A DNA stretch of 64,000 bases from positions 2,108,001 through 2,172,000 of the forward strand of contig NZ_OZ244781.1 in assembly GCF_965219595.1 (NCBI RefSeq), given 5' to 3'. The notes under the pieces are model-generated. The model was not told the origin of the DNA, searched no databases, and saw only the letters and a list, made by a program, of their open reading frames with translations. Positions 15,943-24,129 of this stretch are shown piece after piece. Both the position numbers and the translations under genes were made by a program. Each line of letters starts with the position of its first letter. Positions within the stretch are counted from its first letter, which is position 1. Source of the stretch: Poriferisodalis sp022821985 (GTDB lineage: Bacteria > Actinomycetota > Acidimicrobiia > Acidimicrobiales > Poriferisodalaceae).

Positions 15943-17385
15943 ATGGCCGAGGGCGATTCCGCGCCGCGGCGCTCGTCGAAGCGCGCTCCCAGCCATGCCC
16001 CTCGCGCGCCCGGGAGGACCCCGCACATCGCGCAAACTAGGCGGATTCGCCGCGAAAGCACCAGGTTTCGCCGCGAGAGCCTCCGGCTGGGTCGTGAGAG
16101 TGTCCGACTCGCTGGTCGGGCCGGGGCGTTCGGACGAACCCGCGTGCTCCGCCCTGTACGCCGGCTGCACCCGCTGGGCTTCCTGCGCGGGTTGTTCGGC
16201 CCCGACGCCACAGGGGCCCGCCAGAGCCTCACCGCCCTTGCCGTCAGCAGCCTGACCGCCACGGCGGCGGGCGTGCTGCTCGCGGCGGTCACCGGCACGC
16301 TTGAGCGCCTGCCGGGCCTGCTCGTGCTGGTGCCTGCGGCTATCGGCATGCGCGGCGACATCTTCGGCGCGCTGGGCAGCCGCCTCGCAACGACCATTCA
16401 CGCAGGCACGTTCCGGGCCACTGCCCGAAGCGACACGATCGTGGGTCAGAACGTCATTGCGGCTGCCGTGCTGACGCTGGTGACCGCTGTGGGTCTCGGC
16501 GTCATGACCAACGTGCTGGCACCGGTATTCGGCCTATCCGACATCATCGGGGTCACCGACCTCATCGTGGTCTCGGTCGTCGGCGCCCAGCTCGCCTCCA
16601 TCGTTGTGCTCGTTGTCACGCTCGGGCTCGCAGCCAGCTCTACCCGACGCGGCTGGGACCTCGACAACGTGAGCGCGCCGCTCATCTCGGCAGTCGGCGA
16701 TGCGGTCACGCTGCCGGCGCTGTTCTTGGCCAGCTATCTCGTGGGCATCACCGTCCTCACGCCGCTCCTCGCGATCGCCAGCGTTGTCGGAGCTGCCGCG
16801 GCCATGTTCTGGGCGTGGCGTTCGGGGCTCGAGCAGCTCTGGCAGATCCTGCGAGAATCGGTTCCGGTCCTGGGCTTGGGCGGGCTGCTGCTCATCGTGG
16901 CCGGAGTCGTGATCGAGCACCGCCTCGAGGACTTTGTCGACAAGCGGGCGGTGCTCATCTTGGTGCCCGCATGCCTCGCTGCGGCGGGTGCCATCGGCTG
17001 CATCCTGTCGAGCCGGCTGTCGACCAAGCTGCATCTCGGCGTCATCGAGCCCCGAGCGCTGCCGCAGCGCGGCGCCCGCCTCGACATGCTGTTCGCCTTC
17101 GCCCTGACCGTGCCCGTCTTCGTGCTCAACGGCCTGCTTGCCAGCGCCTTCGGCACGCTCTTCTCGCTCTCGACGCCAGGACTGCTGCGGCTCGTGGCCA
17201 TCTCGCTCATCGGCGGCATGATCGCGACAGCGCTGGCAGGTGTCATCGCCTACTACGGCACGGTCGTGGCCACGCGCATCGGTGTCGATCCCGACACCTA
17301 CGGCATCCCGCTCGTGAACAGCACCGTTGACCTCGCGGGCGCCGCCGCGCTCGTGCTCGCCGTGAGCTGGGTGGGCTTGTCGTGA
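15943..17385 (+). CDS. MgtE/SLC41-type divalent cation transporter
   Basis: 480 residues. Residues 1-75 are basic and low in complexity; 16048-16110 holds three 21-bp in-frame repeats encoding RRESTRF, RRESLRL and GRESVRL. Two homologous membrane halves follow. The first contains LVPAAIGMRGDIFGALGSRL and DNVSAPLISAVGDAVTLP, the second LVPACLAAAGAIGCILSSRL and GIPLVNSTVDLAGAAALV, the paired signature of the MgtE/SLC41 integral domain. There is no MgtE N-domain or CBS pair. It likely moves Mg2+ or another divalent ion across the inner membrane. The PhoU/RCK_C gene 152 bases downstream probably regulates it. Confidence 0.85.
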   Translation: MAEGDSAPRRSSKRAPSHAPRAPGRTPHIAQTRRIRRESTRFRRESLRLGRESVRLAGRAGAFGRTRVLRPVRRLHPLGFLRGLFGPDATGARQSLTALAVSSLTATAAGVLLAAVTGTLERLPGLLVLVPAAIGMRGDIFGALGSRLATTIHAGTFRATARSDTIVGQNVIAAAVLTLVTAVGLGVMTNVLAPVFGLSDIIGVTDLIVVSVVGAQLASIVVLVVTLGLAASSTRRGWDLDNVSAPLISAVGDAVTLPALFLASYLVGITVLTPLLAIASVVGAAAAMFWAWRSGLEQLWQILRESVPVLGLGGLLLIVAGVVIEHRLEDFVDKRAVLILVPACLAAAGAIGCILSSRLSTKLHLGVIEPRALPQRGARLDMLFAFALTVPVFVLNGLLASAFGTLFSLSTPGLLRLVAISLIGGMIATALAGVIAYYGTVVATRIGVDPDTYGIPLVNSTVDLAGAAALVLAVSWVGLS

Positions 17386-17537
17386 CCGCTGCTGTAGAGC
17401 GCCGTCGTGGCCGTCGGTGTGCGTGCGGTTGTATTCGCCTTGTTCGCCCTCGTGCCGCTGTGCCTACGCTTAGTGCGGCGGCACTACGTGTCCCCAAGCT
17501 GAATGGAGCTCGTCGCGCCGCTGGCTGACGATCTGAA

Positions 17538-18788
17538 ATGCGATCAGACCCCGAAGACAAACCCCGAAACCTCAAGTCCATGCTCTCGGAGGCCAAAGAC
17601 GCCTCAGAGCTCATGGTCGATCTGGCCTATGCCGCGCTCTACTTCGACGACGAAGGCATGGCAGATGCCGTGCTGGGCCTCGAGGTGGACATGTCGGCTC
17701 TCGTGCACGAGATGCGGTCGCTGGCGATGCTGGCCGTGCGCCACCCCCGCGAGGTGGACGGCATGAGCTCGGTGCTGCAGGTGGTGTCGTCGATCGAGCA
17801 GATCGCCAACGCCGCAGTGGACATCTCCAAGATCGTGCTGCATCACCTGGGCATCCCACGAGCCCTCATCGTGGACTTGGCCCAGGCGGCCGAGGTCTCG
17901 CACCGGCTGGTCGTGGCCGCCGGCAGCCACTTGGCGAATCGGCCGCTGCGCGACATGGAGCTGCCAGTGGCGGTCGGCATGCGGGTGGTGGCCATCCAGC
18001 GGGGTCGCCACTGGCTGACCGATGTCGGCGGCGACAGCATTGTGGAGCCTGGCGACGTGCTGTTCATGCGTGGCGACCCGGCAGGCATCGTCCGGCTGCG
18101 GGAGCTTGCCGCGATGGAGCGCTGGAATCCGCCCGAGCCCGACGACGACCATGCGCTCAGCGACCTCGACCGAGCGGTGGACACCTTGGTGGAGATGAAG
18201 AACCTCTCCGAGGCAGCTATCGGGCTGGCCTATTCGGCACTCGTGCTGGACGACCTGTCGCTGGCCCGAGAGGTGCGCTCGATGCAGGAGCGGCTCGACG
18301 GGATGAAGGCGTCTATGCAGACGTGGGTGCTGCGAGCGGCGGCCGATGTCGCCCAGGTGTCTGACGCGGACCCGGCGGGGCTGCGTGGTCTGCTGCACGT
18401 CGCCGAGGCGGCCGAGGACATCGGCGACCAGGCCCGCAACATCACCTCGCTCGTGCTCGAGGATGAGGACATTCACCCTGTGCTCGCGCTCGCGCTCGGC
18501 GACACCGACGATGTCGTCGTGCAGGTGCCGGTTGCACCCGGTTCACAGGCCGACGACTCGACGCTCGGGGCGCTCGGGCTGGCCGTGGATCCCGGCTATC
18601 ACGTGCTGGCCATCCGCCGTGCTGCCAGCTACATCTACAACCCGCCTCGCACCGTGCGGCTGTGGGTGGGCGACGAGCTGATCGCCTCGGGTCCCGAGGA
18701 GGGTCGCGACCGCCTCGCTGCGATCTGCGGCTATTCCATGGACATCGACGAGGAAACCGGGCACATCGAACTCACGCCGGTCAGCTGA
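17538..18788 (+). CDS. Duplicated PhoU plus RCK_C (TrkA-C) transport regulator
   Basis: 416 residues made of two PhoU-RCK_C modules. Module one: helical PhoU-like (ELMVDLAYAALYFDDEG, residues 25-120) then RCK_C with VVAIQRGRHWLTDVGGDSIVEPGDVLFMRG. Module two: KNLSEAAIGLAYSALVLDD then VLAIRRAASYIYNPPRT...VGDELIASGPEEG. RCK_C domains sense small ligands such as c-di-AMP or nucleotides in K+ and Mg2+ transport systems; PhoU-like helices dock on transporters. Its place directly after an MgtE/SLC41 gene that lacks its own regulatory domain suggests it is the soluble gate for that carrier. Ligand and partner are inference. Confidence 0.85.
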   Translation: MRSDPEDKPRNLKSMLSEAKDASELMVDLAYAALYFDDEGMADAVLGLEVDMSALVHEMRSLAMLAVRHPREVDGMSSVLQVVSSIEQIANAAVDISKIVLHHLGIPRALIVDLAQAAEVSHRLVVAAGSHLANRPLRDMELPVAVGMRVVAIQRGRHWLTDVGGDSIVEPGDVLFMRGDPAGIVRLRELAAMERWNPPEPDDDHALSDLDRAVDTLVEMKNLSEAAIGLAYSALVLDDLSLAREVRSMQERLDGMKASMQTWVLRAAADVAQVSDADPAGLRGLLHVAEAAEDIGDQARNITSLVLEDEDIHPVLALALGDTDDVVVQVPVAPGSQADDSTLGALGLAVDPGYHVLAIRRAASYIYNPPRTVRLWVGDELIASGPEEGRDRLAAICGYSMDIDEETGHIELTPVS

Positions 18789-18818
18789 CCGGCGGGCTTG
18801 TTGTCGGAGCCGCGGGAC

Positions 18819-18856
18819 GGTCCGCTGGCACAGCGCTGGCGCTGCATCAGCGGACC
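18819..18856 (+). terminator. Strong two-part hairpin between convergent genes
   Basis: GGTCCGCTG (18819-18827) pairs perfectly with CAGCGGACC (18848-18856), and inside it CAGCGC pairs with GCGCTG (18831-18844). It lies 31 bases after the PhoU/RCK_C stop. No T-run follows, as is common in high-GC actinobacteria. Confidence 0.55.
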
Positions 18857-18974
18857 GCCGAAGCCGACGGGTCGGATCCCGGGTTGTGCTGTGCGGGGAC
18901 AACTTGGCAGCGTCACCTGCCGGTAATGACTGCCCCGCTCGTGTCGTCGCGTGGCCGTGCGGGATCCGATTCGG

Positions 18975-21104
18975 TCACCAGCAAACTTGGATTTTGTCGC
19001 CGCCGTCGCGGTAGATCGTGGACGTGTCGAACTTCGGGCCGTTTTCCCTGTAGACGTGTACCTGTACCCAGCCGGGGCCGTTGCGGTGGCAATCAACCCT
19101 AATGTTGTCGTACCACTTGTACTTGGGCGTAAAGCCGTCGTCGTCGGCGGGCACGTTTATCGTGATCGTGGCGCCATCGTCGATGAACGAGTTCTTGTTT
19201 GGCTGCGGGTGCGCTGCTCCGGTCTGGAGGACGAGCAGTCGGTACGGTTCGTAGTAGGCGCGGCCCGTCTGCACGCTGATGTAGGCGTTGTAGGGCGGAG
19301 TCTGCCCCGTCGAGCCGGACTGCCGCCGGACATACACCCAAGTGGGCGACATCGGGTGGTAGCTGTCGTCGTCGGTGATGGTGATGGTCTTTGTCGCAGC
19401 GCCGCCTGCCGGGTTGGTGTCGCGGATGATGACCTGCCGCTCGACGATGGTGTTGTCGTCGCACGGGCTTGCTTGCAGCCAGCCGTTCTTGGTGTTGATG
19501 ACGATGCCGAGGACGCCCACATCGTCGCCGTGGGTGTACCGGTCCGATGTGCAGCCGTCCCGGTACGGCTTGGTGCCGTTGTGCGATGCCACGACATCGA
19601 TGTCGAGGGTGATGGTCGAGTCGAAATCGCCGCAGCCGGCGGGAGTGTTGCTGAGCTTCACCTCGCGGTAGTCATCCTCGCCGATGCTGATGTCGCTGCT
19701 GTCCCAGCCGGTGCACGGCGTGTCGTTGTCGGAGATCTGCATGTACAGCACCGGGTTCGATCGCAGCCCGCCATTGTTGGCCGCCCAGATCTCGAACTGG
19801 ACCTTGTGGTCGGCGACGACGCTGTCGTCCTCGACCGAACCGCGGACGGTTATGTGGTGTCCCGATGCCGAAGCCGCCTCGGTCCAGTTGATCGAGCCGC
19901 TGCACTCGCCGCCCCAGCGCGAGCCGACAGCATGTTGCACTACGTGCGGTGCAGTGCCGGTGTGCTGGCTGTCGTACCACAAGCCCAGCGAGTTGAGATA
20001 CACATGGCTGGCGTGCGGCGTCTGGCCCTGGAGGTTGCCGCCGACTTGGACACGGGCGCACACATGCCGGGGTGAAAAACCGTTCGTCTCGCATGTCGTC
20101 TCCGTGCCGCGCACGATGATGTGTGAGAACGCGTCGCGGCCCTCACGAACCGTGACCGTGTCGCTGCCGCCGTTGCCGGCCCACTCCAGCGAGCACGCCA
20201 CCTGGTCCTGTTGGCTCTCCTGTTGCAGCGAGTCCTGCTGGCTCTGCTGGTCTTGAGAGGACTGCTGCTGTTGCTGTTGTGTGTCCTGATCGGTGTCCTG
20301 TCCGTCCTCGTCGCCGGTGTCTGGGCCGTCGTCGGTTTCAGTTCCGTCGTCGGCTCCGGCACCCTCGTCGGTGTCTTCGGCGGCTTTTTCGGTGCATTTG
20401 AGCGCGTCGCCTATCGGCTGCCACCCTGTCCATGTCTTGCCGTTGCTGAACGTTTCCACATCCGCGGCGGTGATGGTGTCGTCGGTGACGTTGGCGGGTT
20501 TGGCGGGCAGGTTGTCGGCGCCGAGCGTGTTGAGGATGCGCCAGAACATCGGCGTCAGCGAGCCATGGCGGTCGTGCCAGTCGAACGCGGCGCGCGCCTT
20601 GCTGACGGCGTCAGCCGTGTCGCACGCCTCCGGCGCCGGATCGGCGCTCTCGCCGTCGCTGGTGTCTGAGCCGTCGTCGGTGTCTTCGGCGGCTTTTTCG
20701 GTGCATTTGAGCGCGTCGCCTATCGGCTGCCACCCTGTCCATGTCTTGCCGTTGCTGAACGTTTCCACATCCGCGGCGGTGATGGTGTCGTCGGTGACGT
20801 TGGCGGGTTTGGCGGGCAGGTTGTCGGCGCCGAGCGTGTTGAGGATGCGCCAGAACATCGGCGTCAGCGAGCCATGGCGGTCGTGCCAGTCGAACGCGGC
20901 GCGCGCCTTGCTTATGGCGTCAGCCGTGTCGCACGCCTCCGGCGCGGTGTCAGTCCCAGTACCGCCGTCTGCGCCGGCCACGGACGTGAACGGTGCGCCG
21001 AGCAACGTCGCCCCCAGCAGCGACGCCGTCAACAGCAGCACCAGCCAACGACGCATGGGCTTGTCTAGGCGATCTCTGACATTCCGCTGGGGGGGGGTAT
21101 TCAT
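18975..21104 (-). CDS. Large secreted protein with duplicated WR-L domain and Gln-rich linker
   Basis: 709 residues from ATG 21104 (GGAG 10 bases upstream). A signal peptide (MRRWLVLLLTASLLGATLLG) is followed by two nearly identical 90-residue domains (EACDTADA...SLTPMFWRILNTLGADNLP...WTGWQPIGDALKC) separated by Asp/Ser/Thr-rich linkers. A Gln/Ser/Asp-rich stretch (QQQQQQSSQDQQSQQDSLQQ) comes next, then about 400 residues of beta-rich sequence with paired Cys and Asp-rich turns (ITITDDDSYHP, DDDGFTPKYKW), like Calx-beta or cadherin-type surface proteins. The WR-L...W-GW-P--AL domain recurs in secreted repeat proteins of marine bacteria. No sortase motif or C-terminal anchor is seen. Codons 3-5 contain a nine-C tract. 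Function unknown; probably adhesive or structural. Confidence 0.8.
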   Translation of the reverse strand: MNTPPQRNVRDRLDKPMRRWLVLLLTASLLGATLLGAPFTSVAGADGGTGTDTAPEACDTADAISKARAAFDWHDRHGSLTPMFWRILNTLGADNLPAKPANVTDDTITAADVETFSNGKTWTGWQPIGDALKCTEKAAEDTDDGSDTSDGESADPAPEACDTADAVSKARAAFDWHDRHGSLTPMFWRILNTLGADNLPAKPANVTDDTITAADVETFSNGKTWTGWQPIGDALKCTEKAAEDTDEGAGADDGTETDDGPDTGDEDGQDTDQDTQQQQQQSSQDQQSQQDSLQQESQQDQVACSLEWAGNGGSDTVTVREGRDAFSHIIVRGTETTCETNGFSPRHVCARVQVGGNLQGQTPHASHVYLNSLGLWYDSQHTGTAPHVVQHAVGSRWGGECSGSINWTEAASASGHHITVRGSVEDDSVVADHKVQFEIWAANNGGLRSNPVLYMQISDNDTPCTGWDSSDISIGEDDYREVKLSNTPAGCGDFDSTITLDIDVVASHNGTKPYRDGCTSDRYTHGDDVGVLGIVINTKNGWLQASPCDDNTIVERQVIIRDTNPAGGAATKTITITDDDSYHPMSPTWVYVRRQSGSTGQTPPYNAYISVQTGRAYYEPYRLLVLQTGAAHPQPNKNSFIDDGATITINVPADDDGFTPKYKWYDNIRVDCHRNGPGWVQVHVYRENGPKFDTSTIYRDGGDKIQVCW
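20365..20636. repeat. 272-bp direct repeat, copy A, in the secreted protein gene
   Basis: Matches copy B (20674-20945) at an offset of 309 bases (103 codons) with only two differences seen, GCTGACGGCG here against GCTTATGGCG. It covers one whole WR-L domain plus the end of the acidic linker. Confidence 0.95.
20674..20945. repeat. 272-bp direct repeat, copy B, in the secreted protein gene
   Basis: Partner of copy A. Near-identity at synonymous positions points to a recent duplication or ongoing gene conversion rather than old domain duplication. Confidence 0.95.
21089..21097. repeat. Homopolymer of nine G (nine C on the coding strand) just after a start codon
   Basis: The coding strand reads ATG AAT A-CCCCCCCCC-AGC, so the run occupies codons 3-5 of the secreted protein. 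A one-base slip would shift the frame before the signal peptide; the ATG at 21056 lies downstream and could rescue expression. Confidence 0.9.
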
Positions 21105-21363
21105 CAGCAACCGACTCCTGCCTAGCGATTAGCCACGGGAGGGTACGGCATGAGTTGCAAACAGGCAATGGTCCGATGGAAGGGCCTGACGGGAAGCTGG
21201 GACACCGGCGCGGCGATCACCACCACAGGACAGCCGGACCAACCAGACCAGCCGGACCTGCGTCTGCCGGGCGTGAGCCTGCCCGTCATGGTTGGACAGG
21301 CTTTCGTCGGGACCATCATTGCCTCCGGTCAGCATCGTGCGTGCCCCGGTAGCTTGACCGCCG

Positions 21364-22236
21364 ATGTCACAGGACACGGGACAGTCAGACACGGGACTGT
21401 CGATTCTCGCGGTGCATGCTCACCCCGACGACGAAGCGTCGAAAGGTGCGGGGACCGTCCGCCGGTATGCCGATGAAGGCATCCGCACCACGCTCGTGTG
21501 CTGCACCGGCGGCGAGGAGGGCGACATCCTGAACCCGGCGATGGACCGGCCCGAGGTGAAGGAAAACCTCGCCGAAGTCCGCCGCTCCGAGCTCGACGCG
21601 TCTGCGGTTGAGATCGGCTACGACGAAGTGGTCATGCTGGGCTATCGCGACTCGGGCATGCCCGATACCGAAGCCAACGCCCATCGAGACGCCTTCGCCA
21701 ATGCTGACCTCGACGAAGCGGTCGCCAGGCTCGTGACCGTGATCCGCCGGGTGCGCCCGCAGGTCATCCTGACCTACCCGCTGGTGCAGTCGCGCTACCC
21801 GCATCCCGATCATCTGCAGGTCACCGCTATCTGCATCCCTGCATTCGCGCACGCCGGTGAACCGGCCTGGCGCCCCGAGTGCGGCCCCGCGTTCACGCCG
21901 ATGAAGATGTATGCGCCGGTGTGGTCGCACAAGCGCATGAAGCTGATCCACCAGGCCTTCTTGGATCTCGGGCTTGAGTCGCCGTTCGACGAGAAGTGGC
22001 TGGGGCGACCCAGCCGGGACGACCGCATCACTGCGGTCATCGAGGTGAACAACGCGGTCCGGCGCAAGGCGCTGCTGGCTCATGCCACCCAAGTCGATCC
22101 GGACTCGCCGTTCTGGTTCGGCCTGCCCGACGACGTCGCCGACTCGATCCATCCCTACGAGGAGTACATGCTGCTCGAGTCGCGCATCGCGACCGAGCCG
22201 ATGGAGCATGACCTCTTCGCAGGGCTGCGCCCATGA
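21364..22236 (+). CDS. mca: Mycothiol S-conjugate amidase (PIG-L/LmbE family)
   Basis: 290 residues. The zinc-binding LmbE motif is intact: LAVHAHPDDEASKGAGT at residues 15-31, and the distal HPDH (residues 141-144, SRYPHPDHLQVT) supplies the third ligand. Length and the segments CCTGGEEGDILNP and MKMYAPVWSHKRM fit Mca rather than the MshB deacetylase. Mca cleaves mycothiol S-conjugates of alkylating agents and antibiotics into a mercapturate, which is exported, and GlcN-Ins, which is recycled. This ties the organism to mycothiol-using actinobacteria. It overlaps the SCP2 gene by 4 bases (ATGA), so the two are co-translated. Confidence 0.88.
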   Translation: MSQDTGQSDTGLSILAVHAHPDDEASKGAGTVRRYADEGIRTTLVCCTGGEEGDILNPAMDRPEVKENLAEVRRSELDASAVEIGYDEVVMLGYRDSGMPDTEANAHRDAFANADLDEAVARLVTVIRRVRPQVILTYPLVQSRYPHPDHLQVTAICIPAFAHAGEPAWRPECGPAFTPMKMYAPVWSHKRMKLIHQAFLDLGLESPFDEKWLGRPSRDDRITAVIEVNNAVRRKALLAHATQVDPDSPFWFGLPDDVADSIHPYEEYMLLESRIATEPMEHDLFAGLRP

Positions 22237-22586
22237 GCTTTCTCGACGACGAGTTCCTTGCGGCGTGGGCCGACGCCGGCCACGAGCCCTTGGGGAACGT
22301 GTCGGGCACCGTCGTGATGAAGACCGCTGGCGGCCCCGACGGCAAAGTCGCCGTGAGCCTGATCTTCGAATCCGGCGTGCTGACGTCTGCGTCTGCGGGG
22401 ACCACCCGGGGTGCTGATCTGACCTTGGAGGCCCCGTGGCAGCTCGCCGCCGACGTGGTCTGCGGCGATGCCGATCCCGCCCGGTACTACATGGCCGGTG
22501 ATCTCAAGGTCTCCGGCGACATGGCGCTCTGGCTGCAACTGCTGCCAGCCTGGCGCAATGCGGGTTCGCTGGGCTCGCCGGGCTGA
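22233..22586 (+). CDS. SCP2-like sterol-transfer domain protein
   Basis: 117 residues, starting with ATG inside the mca stop. The SCP2 pattern is visible: GTVVMKTAGGPDGKVAVSLIFESG (paired strands), a ADLTLEAPWQLAADVVCGDADPARYYMAGDLKVSGDM segment corresponding to the conserved 'G-l-k--Gd' region, and a final amphipathic helix (ALWLQLLPAW). Such single-domain proteins bind lipids or acyl-CoA in a hydrophobic tunnel; in actinobacteria they are also found fused to, or next to, mycothiol-dependent enzymes. The coupling to mca suggests a lipophilic substrate link, but no experiment is implied. Confidence 0.75.
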   Translation: MSFLDDEFLAAWADAGHEPLGNVSGTVVMKTAGGPDGKVAVSLIFESGVLTSASAGTTRGADLTLEAPWQLAADVVCGDADPARYYMAGDLKVSGDMALWLQLLPAWRNAGSLGSPG

Positions 22587-22602
22587 GCAGAGCGGGGTTC
22601 CC

Positions 22603-23448
22603 TCAGCCGGCAACGGATCGCTGCAGCTGGCGCAGCGCTCGATATCCCATCAGCCGGATCCCGCTGCGTTCGATGTGGGCACGCAGCTCAGCGTTGTCAC
22701 GCAAGTGGAGCAGGTCCTCCACCCGAGATCCCCATTGGGCGGTCAGCGATCGCAGCTCCGGCAGGTCGGCCGCCGGCTGCAGCTGCAATTCGGTCACTCC
22801 CGGCTCGAGCGAGTCGAGCAGCGCTTCGATCCGCCGGTACCGCCCCATGGCCCCGGGCGCGATGCGGAGTACCCGATCCGGGGTCACGACACCCTCGGAA
22901 CCGAGCAGATCCTCAGCGGGGAATCCGAGCTGACGCCGGGCGTCGCTGGAGATCAGCCGCACCGGCAACCCGAACTCCACTGCCAGCTCCAGGTACACGT
23001 CGAAGAACTCGGGGCGCACGCTGAGCACGTCGAGGTGACTGTCGAGGTGCGTGACGTCGAAGCCCCACAGGATTGCCCGCTCGATCTGTGCCCGGCATTC
23101 CCGCCGGACTTCGTCGAGGTCGGCGTGGTCCCACACATCGCCCACCGTGCTGGGCATCCCGCCGTTGCCGTCGAGCAGCGACGGGCCGTAGGTGATCGGC
23201 CCCCACCGGTACAGCTCGAACTCGGCGTTCAGCGTGAGCGCGACCCCGATGTCCTCGCCCCGGAACCTCGCTGCTGCCTCGCGTGACCACGGGCACGGCA
23301 CGAGCAGCGTTCCCGTGGTTGCCAGGCCGTCTCGCAGCGCGGCGTAGACGCCTTCGTTCATCGCGTGGCAGCCGCCGAGTCCGGCCGCGCTGATGATCAG
23401 CAGTCTGTCGTCGGGGCCGTATCCGAGCCGCTGGGACAGCGGTGCCAC
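22603..23448 (-). CDS. YdjC/ChbG-fold polysaccharide deacetylase homologue lacking metal ligands
   Basis: 281 residues from GTG 23448. The overall YdjC/ChbG pattern is clear: LLIISAAGLGGCHAMNEGV, then PCPWSREAAARFRGEDIGVALTLN, GPITYGPSLLDG, DEVRRECRAQIERA and FDVTHLDSHLDVL. In active members the first motif is N-A-D-D-x-G; here residues 20-25 read S-A-A-G-L-G, so both Asp residues are lost. The His of GVHLTLN is Ala70. Only the HLDSH region remains. The protein is therefore probably not a working deacetylase and may be a binding or regulatory relative. It is convergent with the SCP2 gene, 16 bases apart. Confidence 0.75.
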   Translation of the reverse strand: MAPLSQRLGYGPDDRLLIISAAGLGGCHAMNEGVYAALRDGLATTGTLLVPCPWSREAAARFRGEDIGVALTLNAEFELYRWGPITYGPSLLDGNGGMPSTVGDVWDHADLDEVRRECRAQIERAILWGFDVTHLDSHLDVLSVRPEFFDVYLELAVEFGLPVRLISSDARRQLGFPAEDLLGSEGVVTPDRVLRIAPGAMGRYRRIEALLDSLEPGVTELQLQPAADLPELRSLTAQWGSRVEDLLHLRDNAELRAHIERSGIRLMGYRALRQLQRSVAG

Positions 23449-23457
23449 ACCGACACG

Positions 23458-24129
23458 CTAATGGGCACCTTCGAGTTGCCGGTTCGGGCCGCCGCAGTCG
23501 GCCCAGATTCCCCGGCCGGCGGCGCGAGCGTCGGCTTGGGCCTCGTCGAGCACGGCCCGGTGCTCTGTGTTGGGCTCGAAGTGCATGGTGCCGGCGTAGC
23601 CGTCGAGCACGAGGTAGCGATTGACGAACAGGCCATCGGACGCCCGGTATACGTACGCCAGCAGCCGGTCATAGCGGTCATAGAGCTCTCGGTCGCGCTG
23701 CAGCAGCACCCCGGTGCCGGGCGGGAGCAGCTCTGCCGTCCGTCGGGTGGCCGCATCGCCGCCGCATTCGGCGGGCAGGTAGCCGCCGGTCTTCTCCGGG
23801 GTGTCGATGCCGAGGAACCTCACCGTCGTCCGGCGACCGCCGAGGTCGACGTCCATCGTGTCGCCGTCGATCACCGCCAGCACGACAGCGTTCGGCTCCA
23901 GCGCTGCCGCCTCGAGTTCCGATTCCGGAGAGTCTGCGGTTGCACTGCCATCGGCTGCCGCCGCCTCCGTGCCGGAAGGCGCAACTGTCGCTTCGTCAGA
24001 TGGGCCGAAGTACTGCCATCCGGCCCAGGCCGCCGCACATGCTGCGGCGAAGGCACCGAGGGAAGCTGCTCGGCGCTTGATCAGAGCCGCTCGATGATGG
24101 TGCCCGTGCCCAGCCCGCCACCACAGCAC
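23458..24129 (-). CDS. Membrane-anchored thermonuclease-like (SNase) protein
   Basis: About 223 residues if GTG 24129 is the start; that codon lies inside the 3' end of the thiolase gene, a 49-base overlap. No later ATG precedes the domain. An N-terminal anchor (SLGAFAAACAAAWAGWQYF) is followed by an acidic Ala/Ser linker and the SNase domain: VLAVIDGDTMDVDLGG (catalytic Asp and Thr), VRFLGIDTPEKTG, RDRELYDRYDRLLAYVY with the conserved Arg and Glu, and GYAGTMHFEPNTEH. It should cut nucleic acid outside the membrane with Ca2+, supplying nucleotides or trimming extracellular DNA. Next to it lies the divergent-function YdjC-like gene, 9 bases away. Confidence 0.8.
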   Translation of the reverse strand: MLWWRAGHGHHHRAALIKRRAASLGAFAAACAAAWAGWQYFGPSDEATVAPSGTEAAAADGSATADSPESELEAAALEPNAVVLAVIDGDTMDVDLGGRRTTVRFLGIDTPEKTGGYLPAECGGDAATRRTAELLPPGTGVLLQRDRELYDRYDRLLAYVYRASDGLFVNRYLVLDGYAGTMHFEPNTEHRAVLDEAQADARAAGRGIWADCGGPNRQLEGAH

